DNA of 42,832 nucleotides from Bacteroidales bacterium. GTDB lineage: Bacteria > Bacteroidota > Bacteroidia > Bacteroidales > UBA932. The position numbers were made by a program, and so were the translations under genes. The stretch is from the NCBI GenBank assembly GCA_017627255.1, contig JAGAHD010000128.1:1-42832 (forward strand), written 5' to 3'. The notes beneath the pieces were generated by a model. That model did no database searches. It was not told the DNA's origin and saw only the letters and a list, made by a program, of their open reading frames with translations. This document shows, piece by piece, positions 1 through 6,970 of the stretch; the first letter of the stretch is position 1, and each line of letters begins with the position of its first letter.

Positions 1-582
1 GGGATTCTTGCCGAGGAGAATCTTATGGAGCGTTTTGTATCGCACTTTGGGATTATCTATCCGGTTCCCCCTGTAATTCAGGATTCTCATGTCTTTTTCC
101 TCGGAAAGGTCGGCAAGGGTGCGCCAGTCGTCCAGGGCCTGCCCCTCTGCAAATTTATAGGGAAGATAGTACTCGCAGAACTCCTCCCAACTGAGATTCC
201 GAAGCCACGGCATACGTTCCCTGTGCTCGAGGCAAGTGTCAATATTCTGGATAAGGTATTCGGCGGAAAGTTGTTCCGCATCAGGAACCGTATGGATAAC
301 GCCATGATACTTCCCGGAGATTTCGGCGAGAGCGATGTTCATGAGCGAATCATTTGTGTAGAGCAGATAAATGGAATCTACCTCGTCACAATAACGTTCA
401 TAGGGTCCGGGCAGGGCGCAGCGGTGATAGCGGAGATGGCTCAGCAGGAATGCGGCGGCGGCCTGATGGTCGGGTTTTCCTTTGTAATGTCGGTGGATTT
501 GCCGGAACTCCGGGAAAAGAGAATACTCGGAGACTGGGCGGCAGCCCGCCAGGACGGTCACCAGCAACAACCAATAAATCAT
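1..582 (-). CDS. Transglutaminase-type secreted lipoprotein, N-terminal part (runs off the window)
   Basis: Reading the minus strand from the ATG at 582-580 gives 194 residues without a stop to the window edge, so the C-terminal part is missing. The protein opens with a short lipoprotein signal (MIYWLLLVTVLAGC, lipobox LAGC), so it is probably exported and lipid-anchored. Around residues 125-160 the pattern PWLRNLSWEEFCEYYLPYK followed by LDDWR resembles the conserved N-terminal region of large Bacteroidota lipoproteins that carry a transglutaminase-like domain further on; that domain lies outside the window, so the assignment is by resemblance only. The plus-strand reading of the same stretch has no recognisable domain. 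It is transcribed away from the peptide locus and shares the 583-896 intergenic region with it. Confidence 0.7.
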   Translation of the reverse strand, partial: MIYWLLLVTVLAGCRPVSEYSLFPEFRQIHRHYKGKPDHQAAAAFLLSHLRYHRCALPGPYERYCDEVDSIYLLYTNDSLMNIALAEISGKYHGVIHTVPDAEQLSAEYLIQNIDTCLEHRERMPWLRNLSWEEFCEYYLPYKFAEGQALDDWRTLADLSEEKDMRILNYRGNRIDNPKVRYKTLHKILLGKNP

Positions 583-673
583 TTTTTTCGGGCACATGCA
601 TGACAAATATAATCAAAAAACACTTTTGAGCAGCTCTAGGAGAGCTTTCAAGCGCGGATGAAGACATTGAAAA

Positions 674-817
674 TGTTACAATACGTTTTTTTGTGATATA
701 ACTAATTGATAATAAGTCTTTTATATTTTGTTTATCTCGTCTGTTTTTGTTTGGACTTTCAGTTGGACTATTGTAACATATTGATAATAAGTCTGATACA
801 ATTTGACGTTTGTAACA
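674..817 (+). promoter_or_regulatory. Regulatory element array A, upstream of the DUF3244-like/TPR regulator operon
   Basis: The gene-free stretch 583-896 holds TGTTACA (674-680), TTGATAATAAG (706-716), TGTAACA (772-778), a second TTGATAATAAG (781-791) and TGTAACA (811-817). The last two have the 30-bp pitch found in arrays B, D and C. The two upstream intervals (31 and 75 bp) are 12 and 11 bp longer than the 19 and 64 bp of the other arrays, about one helical turn each. A convincing -33/-7 pair is not obvious here; TAATTTAT at 858-865 sits at the position of the -7 box in the other arrays. Presence in front of the regulator gene would fit autoregulation, which is inference. Confidence 0.6.
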
Positions 818-896
818 TTTTTGCGCGTCTTTTCATGACAATATTTTGCGAAACCAGTAATTTATAGATAAATTGCAAACAAATTTAAGACATGCG

Positions 897-1283
897 ATGA
901 ATCATTTATTGATCATTGTTTCGACTTTGCTGATGCTTTTGTCCGGGGTCACTGGCCTTCCTCCGAAAAGGTTTCCGGAGTCCATTTATGTCAGATCGAG
1001 GCTGTCGTCGCTCCGGCACAATATGCTAGAGTATCCGGTCGTTCAGATGGAAATGGATGAAAAGGGAAACGTTCTCTTGCTTTCATGCGATGGTTTTCCT
1101 GTCAAGGCGACGGTTACCATTACGAATGTCATGACCCAAAGGGATTACCAGAGGGAAATATGGCTTAGTAAACGCACGGTTCATGTTCCGTTGCCGGAAA
1201 GTGGCTCTGAAGACGGCTTTACTGTCGCCGTTACATTGAAGTCCGGATTTGTCTATTTGTCGAAAACGGGTAAAAACAGATGA
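897..1283 (+). CDS. Small secreted DUF3244-like protein
   Basis: 128 residues from the ATG at 897, where the signal peptide begins (MNHLLIIVSTLLMLLSG); an in-frame TTG at 873 would add eight residues that do not look like a signal. After cleavage about 105 residues remain with alternating beta-strand character (GNVLLLSC, ATVTITNV, FTVAVTLKSGFVYL). This resembles the small periplasmic DUF3244 proteins of Bacteroidota, a beta-sandwich family of unknown function. The similarity is by pattern, not alignment. Its stop codon overlaps the start of the TPR regulator (ATGA, 1280-1283), so the two are translationally coupled and probably act together, perhaps as a periplasmic partner of the regulator. 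Confidence 0.6.
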   Translation: MNHLLIIVSTLLMLLSGVTGLPPKRFPESIYVRSRLSSLRHNMLEYPVVQMEMDEKGNVLLLSCDGFPVKATVTITNVMTQRDYQREIWLSKRTVHVPLPESGSEDGFTVAVTLKSGFVYLSKTGKNR

Positions 1284-2704
1284 GACAAATCCTTTCCTTT
1301 GCCATTGCTTTCCTTTTTGTGTTATCATGCCGTTCCCAGCTTGGGGTGGATAATGATCCGGCATTATTGTATGCTAAAGGACAGGAGCAGTTTGCAGGAG
1401 GAAATATGGAGGAAGCCGTCGTCTCTTTCCTGTCTGCACTGTCTCAGGCAGAGGCGTCGGATAATTACAAGTTGCAGGGACAGATCGCTGAGGTTTTGGG
1501 GGAGATGAGTAACCTTGCAGGTAATCATGTTGATGAAAAAGTATATGCATTAAGGGCGCTGGCTTGTTTTGAGTTGGGAACGGACAGCCTTGCCGTGGAC
1601 ATTGCGCGCTATAACCTTGCTCTGGCTTTGCATAATACAGGGGATCATTCGCCTTTGGACAGTCTTCTGGATAAGATCAACGATTGGTGGGTCTACCGAT
1701 GTACGTTTCCTTTAAGGGCGGATCATGAGATGATGCAGGAGCATCCCGATTATGCAAAAGCGTCAGGGTGGTTTGAGAAAGCATTGGATTATGGGGTTGA
1801 AATGAATGAAGCGGATTATTATAAATATGCTTATTCCTTGGTACGGACTGGGCGGAAGAGAGAGGCGGACAGTTTGCTTGTTTTGATGAAGGATTATCCG
1901 GAGTCTGTCTCTTCCAGATGGTGGAAATACCAGATTTCTAAGGAAAGGGGAGATTCGGAGGCGGCATACATGGAATTGGAACGGTATTCTCAATTGCGGG
2001 ATTCGCTGGGTAATGAGAGTCTCATGCAAAAACTCTCCAAAAAACAGGCTGACTATTTACGACTTTCAATGGAAGAAACTCGGAAGCAGAAATCCATCTC
2101 CTATTTGGTTGCTACAATTATCACTTTGCTTTTCTTCCTTTTGGTCGGGGTGTTTTTATGGACATGGAATGTGCACCGGAGGAAAGTGATGACCCTGAAT
2201 GATCTGATGCAGACTCGTCAGGAAAAAGTGGAGGAAATGATCGCTCTTGCACACAGAGATACTGAGGAGGGAAGGAACCGTTTGGAGGATCTCCGAAGAA
2301 TGTTTGTCCGAATATATCAGGAAAAGTTTGAAGAGGTAATTGATCTGACGCAAATAAAGGCGGAAGAAAAACTCGTTTCTCAGGCTAGTATGCAGCAGCA
2401 TTGGATGCAGGTCAGCAGGATTCTCTCAGAAATATCAGATCCAGCAAAACAGAAAAAGTTTGAGGCAAGGATCAACAAAGACCTGGATAACATCATGTAT
2501 AAAATCCGAACTGATTTCCCGAAACTTAGAGAAGATGATTATCGTTTCCTCAGCTATATAATCGTCGGATTTGATACGGCCTCCCTGTCTGTTCTTTTTG
2601 ATCAAACTCCCGGTGCTGTCCGCGTCCGAAAGACTCGTTTAAAGTCCATTCTTCTGAATAGCGAGAGTGAAAATAAGGGACTGTATTCGATTTTTTTTAG
2701 CTGA
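1280..2704 (+). CDS. Membrane-spanning TPR protein with C-terminal HTH domain (transcriptional regulator)
   Basis: 474 residues. An N-terminal signal with a lipobox-like FVLSC is followed by helical repeats of TPR type (about 25-250), one transmembrane helix (about 273-296), a charged coiled coil (about 300-375) and a C-terminal helix-turn-helix (about 413-460: LREDDYRFLSYIIVGF, then LFDQTPGAVRVRKTRLKSIL). That C-terminus resembles the LuxR-like HTH found on Bacteroidota TPR regulators. If the signal peptide is used, the TPRs face the periplasm and the HTH the cytoplasm, giving a one-protein transmembrane signalling path; this topology is inferred. It overlaps the DUF3244-like gene by 4 bp and precedes the peptide/propeller genes, so it is the best local candidate to bind the repeated arrays at 674, 2794, 6509 and 8364. 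Confidence 0.8.
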   Translation: MRQILSFAIAFLFVLSCRSQLGVDNDPALLYAKGQEQFAGGNMEEAVVSFLSALSQAEASDNYKLQGQIAEVLGEMSNLAGNHVDEKVYALRALACFELGTDSLAVDIARYNLALALHNTGDHSPLDSLLDKINDWWVYRCTFPLRADHEMMQEHPDYAKASGWFEKALDYGVEMNEADYYKYAYSLVRTGRKREADSLLVLMKDYPESVSSRWWKYQISKERGDSEAAYMELERYSQLRDSLGNESLMQKLSKKQADYLRLSMEETRKQKSISYLVATIITLLFFLLVGVFLWTWNVHRRKVMTLNDLMQTRQEKVEEMIALAHRDTEEGRNRLEDLRRMFVRIYQEKFEEVIDLTQIKAEEKLVSQASMQQHWMQVSRILSEISDPAKQKKFEARINKDLDNIMYKIRTDFPKLREDDYRFLSYIIVGFDTASLSVLFDQTPGAVRVRKTRLKSILLNSESENKGLYSIFFS

Positions 2705-2793
2705 TCTATACCAACTTGTTCCCCGCATGAGTTCAATCGGCATTTTCGGGATACTAAGAGAGAAAGGAAAGAAGGCTCGTTTTGACGATTTTT

Positions 2794-2962
2794 GTTACTT
2801 GCTGATAACGGATTGATAATCAGAGGGGGAAGAGGCAATGCTTTCGAGTGACTTGTCATCATTGATCTTTAAATTGTTGATTCTCAGGTGACTGGCTTGT
2901 GGTGTCTGTAACAGATTTATCCGTTCATCTTTTGTTTTTTGTTATTCATTTTCTTAGGTTTG
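2794..2962 (+). promoter_or_regulatory. Regulatory element array B and promoter of the thioredoxin-like/peptide 1/propeller 1 operon
   Basis: In the gene-free stretch 2705-2991 the elements are GTTACTTGCT (2794), TTGATAATCAG (2813-2823), TTGATTCTCAG (2877-2887) and TGTAACA (2907-2913), i.e. offsets 0, 19, 83 and 113. A Bacteroidota-type promoter follows: TTTG at 2931-2934, 20 bp, then TAGGTTTG at 2955-2962, a perfect match to TAnnTTTG. The array lies upstream of the promoter, at roughly -60 to -175 from the expected transcription start, which suits an activator. No terminator for the preceding TPR gene is visible. Confidence 0.7.
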
Positions 2963-2991
2963 TTCCACAAATTACTACTCAGCGTTTTAAA

Positions 2992-3564
2992 ATGCATACC
3001 GGGTACGAAAGAAGCATGTTTATTCTGACTGCTATTCTCCTTTTTGTCAGTTGTCAGTCTGATAAGAATACAGTTAGAAAAACTCTGTCTGATTTTGAAA
3101 AAGAGCAGATTGAAATCCCCTCAGATATGCTTATGATAAAGCAGGGCTCTCCTGCTCCCTATCGGATTTTGGACAGCCTTCCGCTGCTTATCCTATATGT
3201 TTCTCCGGAAGAATGCTCGCAATGTCGTATTGATCACCTTATCGAGACTGATGAAATGTTTCAGATAAGTGAGGATTCGGATGAGTTTCAGTTCTTGATT
3301 ATACTCTCTCCAGAACCGGACGTCGTAGAAGATGTGAAGGATAAACTGATGGCGATGAATTTCAATTATCCTGTTTATCTCGATCTATATGGCGATTTTT
3401 CAAGGCAGAATAGAATCCCCACTGATCTGAGGTTCCATTGTTTCCTGACAGATTTGGAACGACATCCTGTCATAGTAGGTAATCCCATTTCAGATGAAAA
3501 GATTAAAACACTGATGTTCCGGTATTTGTCGGAAAACTCAAATACTAATTTTATATATGAATAA
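2992..3564 (+). CDS. Thioredoxin-like lipoprotein with CSQC motif
   Basis: 190 residues from the ATG at 2992 (ATG 3016 is an alternative that gives a shorter, cleaner signal MFILTAILLFVSC). The lipobox FVSC predicts a lipoprotein. The body has the thioredoxin-fold order: a strand LPLLILYVSPEE, then Cys75-Ser-Gln-Cys78, a helix, a second strand FQFLIILSPEP and a third YPVYLDLYGDF. CxxC argues for redox activity (thiol-disulphide exchange), though a classical WCGPC is absent and the cis-proline region is not obvious. It starts the transcription unit that continues with the first Cys-rich peptide, whose ATG (3557) lies inside its last codons. A role in disulphide handling of the peptides is inferred from this arrangement. 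Confidence 0.72.
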   Translation: MHTGYERSMFILTAILLFVSCQSDKNTVRKTLSDFEKEQIEIPSDMLMIKQGSPAPYRILDSLPLLILYVSPEECSQCRIDHLIETDEMFQISEDSDEFQFLIILSPEPDVVEDVKDKLMAMNFNYPVYLDLYGDFSRQNRIPTDLRFHCFLTDLERHPVIVGNPISDEKIKTLMFRYLSENSNTNFIYE

Positions 3565-3844
3565 GCATCTGTTAGTCTTTTTTTGTGCTTTTTCACTTCT
3601 TGCACTTGTTCTCGTCTTTAAAGATGGATCTCAATCTTCAGTTTTTTCTATGAATGTAGAACTTCTGACGGCAAACGAGGGCGGTAGCAATCCCTGCCAT
3701 AGCGGTGGACCAGGTGCAACACAGTGCTCCATTAATGCGGGAACAACAATTGTTGGTGTAGGAATTTCTGCAGGTTGCAGTGTCACATGCTCTAGTGGGT
3801 ACTATGCTTGTTGTGGGATTCATTGTACTTGTATTTCCTATTGA
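3557..3844 (+). CDS. NVEALA-family secreted Cys-rich peptide (peptide 1)
   Basis: 95 residues: a basic start, one hydrophobic segment (about 5-21), then the family motif in the variant form NVELL (33-37) followed by an acidic/Gly stretch, and a C-terminal part rich in Gly, Ser, Thr and Cys. After the motif there are eight cysteines, an even number, including ACC and HCTC clusters, so an oxidised, disulphide-bonded product is plausible. NVEALA proteins are small Bacteroidota proteins of unknown function named after this motif. The start overlaps the thioredoxin-like gene by 8 bp and the stop lies 2 bp before the propeller start at 3847, so translation is probably coupled on both sides. Confidence 0.82.
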   Translation: MNKHLLVFFCAFSLLALVLVFKDGSQSSVFSMNVELLTANEGGSNPCHSGGPGATQCSINAGTTIVGVGISAGCSVTCSSGYYACCGIHCTCISY

Positions 3845-3846
3845 TT

Positions 3847-4881
3847 ATGCGCCATTTTTTTGCACTACTCGTAGTTGGCGGGCTTTTCATCCTTTTGTCC
3901 GGGTGTTCCGAACATGAAAGGAAGGACAAATCGGCGGTACGGATCCCTGTGGATATCGCGAGAACGATAGAACTCTCCCCAGAAGATGCCTCGGTAATTA
4001 TTGTTAAAAGTTCTTCCATAGAAACGGTTGACGATATCATCGTCTTTGATACGACGTGTGTCATCAAGTCAGGGAACCAGCTTCTCGGCTTTTCTTTACA
4101 GACGGGTAAAAGTGTCTGCCGTTACTCCCAACCAGGTCGCGGTCCGGGTGAATACATCCGTGTCTGGGATTATGGTGTGGTCGGAGATAAATTGTACTTG
4201 TATGACATAGATGGGAAGCAAGTCCTGTTTTTTACTGTTGGAGGTGATTTTCTTCATTCTGTGAAAGTATCGGGGGCAGCCTCGGATTATCCCTTCCAAT
4301 CCCTTGTGCCCGAGCCATGGAGCGATGGCTATATCGGAAAAAGAGTTTTCGGTATGCCCGGTGTTCCGGAGTTGTCAGCCTATGGCGCGGACTTTCGTTA
4401 TGCATCTCCAAGAGGTATTGATGAATTGCGTTCGGGCATCATGCTTTGGCGGCAGTTTTTCCATGGCGCTGATGGCGATATCCTTTATAATCGCTTTTTC
4501 TCAAATGAAATCCAACGTATTACAGCCGACACGGTATCGGTTAAGTATTTCGTGGATTTTGGCAGGTACAATCTGCCAGACTTGGAGCAGGACGAGTACG
4601 CTTATCTGGATCTTTTATCGAAGGACAGTTCCACGAATCGTTACGCAGTGGTAATGTCCAATTTTGATGAGAATGAGCAGTTGTTCGGTTTTCAATATGC
4701 AACCGGAGGAAATCGGTGTTATGCCTTGTTTAATAAAGTTACGGGGGAATGTCAGGCTTACCGACCGGTCATTCCTTCCGGAACAGTCCTGCAGGTGTTC
4801 TACCATAGCGGAAAACTGTTTGCGATAGGGGAGACAGATAATCAAAAAGAAATGGCCATCTATTCATTTTCTCTGCGATGA
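3847..4881 (+). CDS. 6-bladed beta-propeller lipoprotein (propeller 1)
   Basis: 344 residues from ATG 3847; an upstream in-frame extension would only read into the peptide gene. The lipobox LLSGC (Cys20) predicts a lipoprotein. The body repeats propeller-blade strands such as IIVFDTTCVIKSGNQLLGF, DKLYLYDIDGKQVLFF and GKLFAIGETD. Residues near 95-105 (PGRGPGEYIRVWDY) match the start-of-propeller signature GRGPGEY seen in Bacteroidota 6-bladed beta-propeller (BF2992-like) proteins. Ligand unknown. It follows peptide 1 after 2 bp, which suggests that the peptide and the propeller are made in a fixed ratio and act together; a binding relation is inference. Confidence 0.8.
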   Translation: MRHFFALLVVGGLFILLSGCSEHERKDKSAVRIPVDIARTIELSPEDASVIIVKSSSIETVDDIIVFDTTCVIKSGNQLLGFSLQTGKSVCRYSQPGRGPGEYIRVWDYGVVGDKLYLYDIDGKQVLFFTVGGDFLHSVKVSGAASDYPFQSLVPEPWSDGYIGKRVFGMPGVPELSAYGADFRYASPRGIDELRSGIMLWRQFFHGADGDILYNRFFSNEIQRITADTVSVKYFVDFGRYNLPDLEQDEYAYLDLLSKDSSTNRYAVVMSNFDENEQLFGFQYATGGNRCYALFNKVTGECQAYRPVIPSGTVLQVFYHSGKLFAIGETDNQKEMAIYSFSLR

Positions 4882-4971
4882 GTTGTATTAGTTAAGTTGA
4901 AATTCAGTGCTTTGGTAACAATAATGCGGGGCTTTTAAGGCATAGGAATAAGTTGACCATTTTTTGTAATT

Positions 4972-5209
4972 ATGAAAAAAGAAATTATTTGCCTCGATTG
5001 GTTCATTGGCCTTCATTGTCGCCATGGGTATTGTTTGCTTCTCAGCAAACCATATTCATCCTGATTATTTCAACGCAAATGTCGAAGCTCTGGCGAGCTC
5101 TGAATATGGAGCTGATATTTGCACTTCTCCCAAAACATGGCTTGGTCTCGGAACGTGTATGAATGTAACTTCCGTAATTTGTAAAGATGACAGCGGTGAA
5201 TGCGATTAA
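4972..5209 (+). CDS. NVEALA-family peptide 2, leader interrupted by an apparent +1 frameshift
   Basis: The open frame contains NVEALA exactly, followed by SSEYGADIC and four cysteines (IC, TC, IC, EC). The hydrophobic leader (KKKLFASIGSLAFIVAMG) is in the same frame but has no ATG in front of it: the only plausible start, ATG at 4972, is followed by six A's (4975-4980) and reads out of frame. With five A's the leader would read MKKKLFASIG, the expected form. The gene therefore has one extra A, a sequencing error, a recent mutation, or slippage-based switching. An internal in-frame ATG at 5024 would give only half the leader. The stop overlaps propeller 2 by 23 bp. Confidence 0.72.
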
Positions 5210-6311
5210 AACATCTCGTGCCCTTCTTTTCCTGATGGCGGCCGTAATTGCAGGAGGTGCCTGTTCAAATTCTCATAAAGAGGAACATAAAATCCTCTGT
5301 ACGCAAGTGGATTTCTCCGTTTTTACCGAGCGGTCTTTTGCCTCCTATCTGGAGGGTAACAAGAAAAGCATTACAATAGTCCCCCTGGATTCTTCCGTCA
5401 TCATGGATGTATACCGGGGACTTTCCAGGGAGGACGGTTCGTTCCTTCTATCGGACAGGCGGATGCGAAGACTGCTTGCTGTTTCTTCAATTAACGGATA
5501 CTATTTGGGAGATGTCGGACGATTCGGCCGGGCTGAGAATGAGTATCTTCAAGTAACTGGATTTGACAGGGACAAAAACGGAAATATCTGGGTCCTGGAT
5601 GCACGGGGGAAGAGCCTGCTGGAATACGATGGCTCCACGTATGCCTTTAAGGCGAAGAAGAAGTTGGAATTTACGGCGCTGGATATCAAATGCCTCGAGA
5701 ACGGAGGGTTTCTCTTTTTCCTGTTCCCGTATACAGAGGGCTCAACTAAAGGATATCAGCTGATGAAAACCGATGCTGATTTGAAGCCGTTGGAATACTT
5801 GCTTCCCTATAGTGATAATCTGGATGCAAACAGCCTGCTGATGACCCGCAGTTTCAATGCAGGACCATCAGGATCGGTTGTGTCCGCAAATATGTATATT
5901 GATGACTATGTGACGGTCCTTGATGGGAAAGGGACAATAATGAACCAGTTTGAATTTAACTTCGGGAAATACCGGATTCCGGACGATATACGTGCTTCCA
6001 TCTCCTTGCATGCGGAAGAGTTCATTCATTTCAGAAGTATTTGCGCACCTGTACTCATTCAGGATTCCTGGGTCTGCGGACAACTCTTCAACAAAGGGGT
6101 TTACTCATTCTTCTTGGCTGACCGGAAGGAAAGGATCCTCTATATTCCGGAAGAAACCCCCGAACTGATTTCTCTGGTCGAGTGCTCTTCCGGAAAGATG
6201 GTCCTGCTTCTCCATGCCGCTCCCGGCAATCCCTACGCCTCAGCGCTTGGTCTTGCAGAAGCGGCATCGGATTATCTGATCATAATAGAGGAAGCGATAT
6301 CTGATAAATAG
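5187..6311 (+). CDS. 6-bladed beta-propeller lipoprotein (propeller 2)
   Basis: 374 residues from ATG 5187, inside the end of peptide 2. The signal ends in IAGGACS with Cys26 as the lipidation candidate. A blade-repeat pattern runs through the protein: YYLGDVGRFGRAENEYLQVTG (about 110-130, the family's GRFGRAENEY counterpart of GRGPGEY), NIWVLDARGKSLLEYDG, and DDYVTVLDGKGTIMNQFEF. The family is common in Bacteroidota and its ligand is unknown. There is no element array upstream, so it is probably co-transcribed with the units before it from the promoter at 2931-2962. Directly behind its stop lies a short out-of-context propeller tail (6312-6445). Confidence 0.78.
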   Translation: MTAVNAIKTSRALLFLMAAVIAGGACSNSHKEEHKILCTQVDFSVFTERSFASYLEGNKKSITIVPLDSSVIMDVYRGLSREDGSFLLSDRRMRRLLAVSSINGYYLGDVGRFGRAENEYLQVTGFDRDKNGNIWVLDARGKSLLEYDGSTYAFKAKKKLEFTALDIKCLENGGFLFFLFPYTEGSTKGYQLMKTDADLKPLEYLLPYSDNLDANSLLMTRSFNAGPSGSVVSANMYIDDYVTVLDGKGTIMNQFEFNFGKYRIPDDIRASISLHAEEFIHFRSICAPVLIQDSWVCGQLFNKGVYSFFLADRKERILYIPEETPELISLVECSSGKMVLLLHAAPGNPYASALGLAEAASDYLIIIEEAISDK

Positions 6312-6445
6312 GTCGGTCTTGGATTACGGACCGGTCCTTTTCGACCTTCGCAGTTCCAGACGACAACGCCTCGCTCTACACTCTCTCACTGGACCGGAAG
6401 TCCGGAGAAACATTGTTGTGCCGGTATCCGACAGGATTGTCGCAC
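6312..6445 (+). pseudogene. Remnant of a propeller C-terminus
   Basis: Immediately after the propeller 2 stop, one reading frame without a start codon translates to a stretch ending in DDNASLYTLSLDRKSGETLL and CRYPTGLSH before TAG at 6443-6445. This looks like the last blade of a 6-bladed propeller (compare the end of propeller 1, MAIYSFSLR). The final 57 bp (6384-6440) recur at 8240-8296 with 54 identities, where they are fused to a peptide leader. I read both as tails of propeller genes lost by deletion. The overlapping frame starting near 6319 has no recognisable features. Confidence 0.5.
6384..6440 (+). repeat. 57-bp direct repeat, copy 1
   Basis: Matches 8240-8296 at 54 of 57 positions by eye. 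About 60 bp downstream in both copies a further block, cgaaaaa(c/t)GTTACATGCTT, recurs at equal distance, so the repeat and the following regulatory array belong to one duplicated module end. Confidence 0.8.
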
Positions 6446-6508
6446 TAGCTCCAGAATTCAGTATGGAAAGAGTAATTGGTTCATTAGTCTTTTTTCTTGA
6501 CGAAAAAC

Positions 6509-6676
6509 GTTACATGCTTATAATGCATTGAATTTTAACATATTAAATGCCTTCTAGGTGGCTATCGAAACATTTGGGTAATTATACTTACCTGATAATC
6601 AAAAGATTAATACCATGAGGATGTAACACTTTTATTATGGTAGTTTTGCATGATTTATTAATTATCTTTACATTTA
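6509..6676 (+). promoter_or_regulatory. Regulatory element array D and promoter of peptide 3/propeller 3
   Basis: In the gene-poor stretch 6446-6736: GTTACATGCTT (6509), a degenerate TTGAATTTTAA (6528), CTGATAATCAA (6592-6602) and TGTAACA (6622-6628), offsets 0, 19, 83 and 113 as in arrays B and C. A promoter follows: TTTG 6645-6648, 20 bp, TACATTTA 6669-6676. This gives peptide 3 and propeller 3 their own regulated start. Confidence 0.68.
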
Positions 6677-6736
6677 CGAAACCAACATTCGAGTGGTGAA
6701 TAGTCAATAGAAGATATTGGTGTATTTGATTTGATT

Positions 6737-6970
6737 ATGTTGAGCGTAAAACACTATCGAATTATTATTCTCATGAAGTTGTATTTCCCAAAAGTTGGGG
6801 AGGGAATCCCTGTAAATGCATGTTATATTGAGTATCCATTTGGAGGAGGTAGTTCAGAATGGGCTTTGAAGTGTGACTCTCAGACGAGTACAACAATGAT
6901 CTACGATTGTCCTACCAGTAAAACATACATGCGAAAATCAGCAGCCTCGATGTGTCATGATGTCCACTAA
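6737..6970 (+). CDS. Small Cys-containing peptide without a recognisable leader (peptide 3)
   Basis: 77 residues from ATG 6737 (ATG 6773 or an upstream TTG at 6731 are alternatives). There is a weakly hydrophobic N-terminal stretch (HYRIIILMKLYF) and no NVEALA motif. The C-terminal part has four cysteines spaced over about 45 residues (ACYIEYPFGGG, LKCDSQTS, YDCPTSK, SMCHD), the same number as peptide 2. Its stop overlaps propeller 3 by 14 bp, exactly the arrangement of the other two pairs, and it sits behind array D, which together argue that it is a real or recently real gene. It may be a diverged NVEALA-type peptide whose leader has degraded. Function unknown. Confidence 0.5.
   Translation: MLSVKHYRIIILMKLYFPKVGEGIPVNACYIEYPFGGGSSEWALKCDSQTSTTMIYDCPTSKTYMRKSAASMCHDVH

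Noticed and set aside
25..603. Plus-strand frame of 192 residues
   Set aside because: The minus strand reads a lipoprotein signal and a transglutaminase-type N-terminus over the same bases; the plus frame has no recognisable features.
4881..4972. A possible array before peptide 2
   Set aside because: ggtaaca at 4913 has no TTGAT box 30 bp before it; peptide 2 is probably in the operon started at 2992.
6319..6531. 70-residue plus frame after propeller 2
   Set aside because: Another frame over the same bases reads as a propeller tail, and the 57-bp repeat supports that frame.
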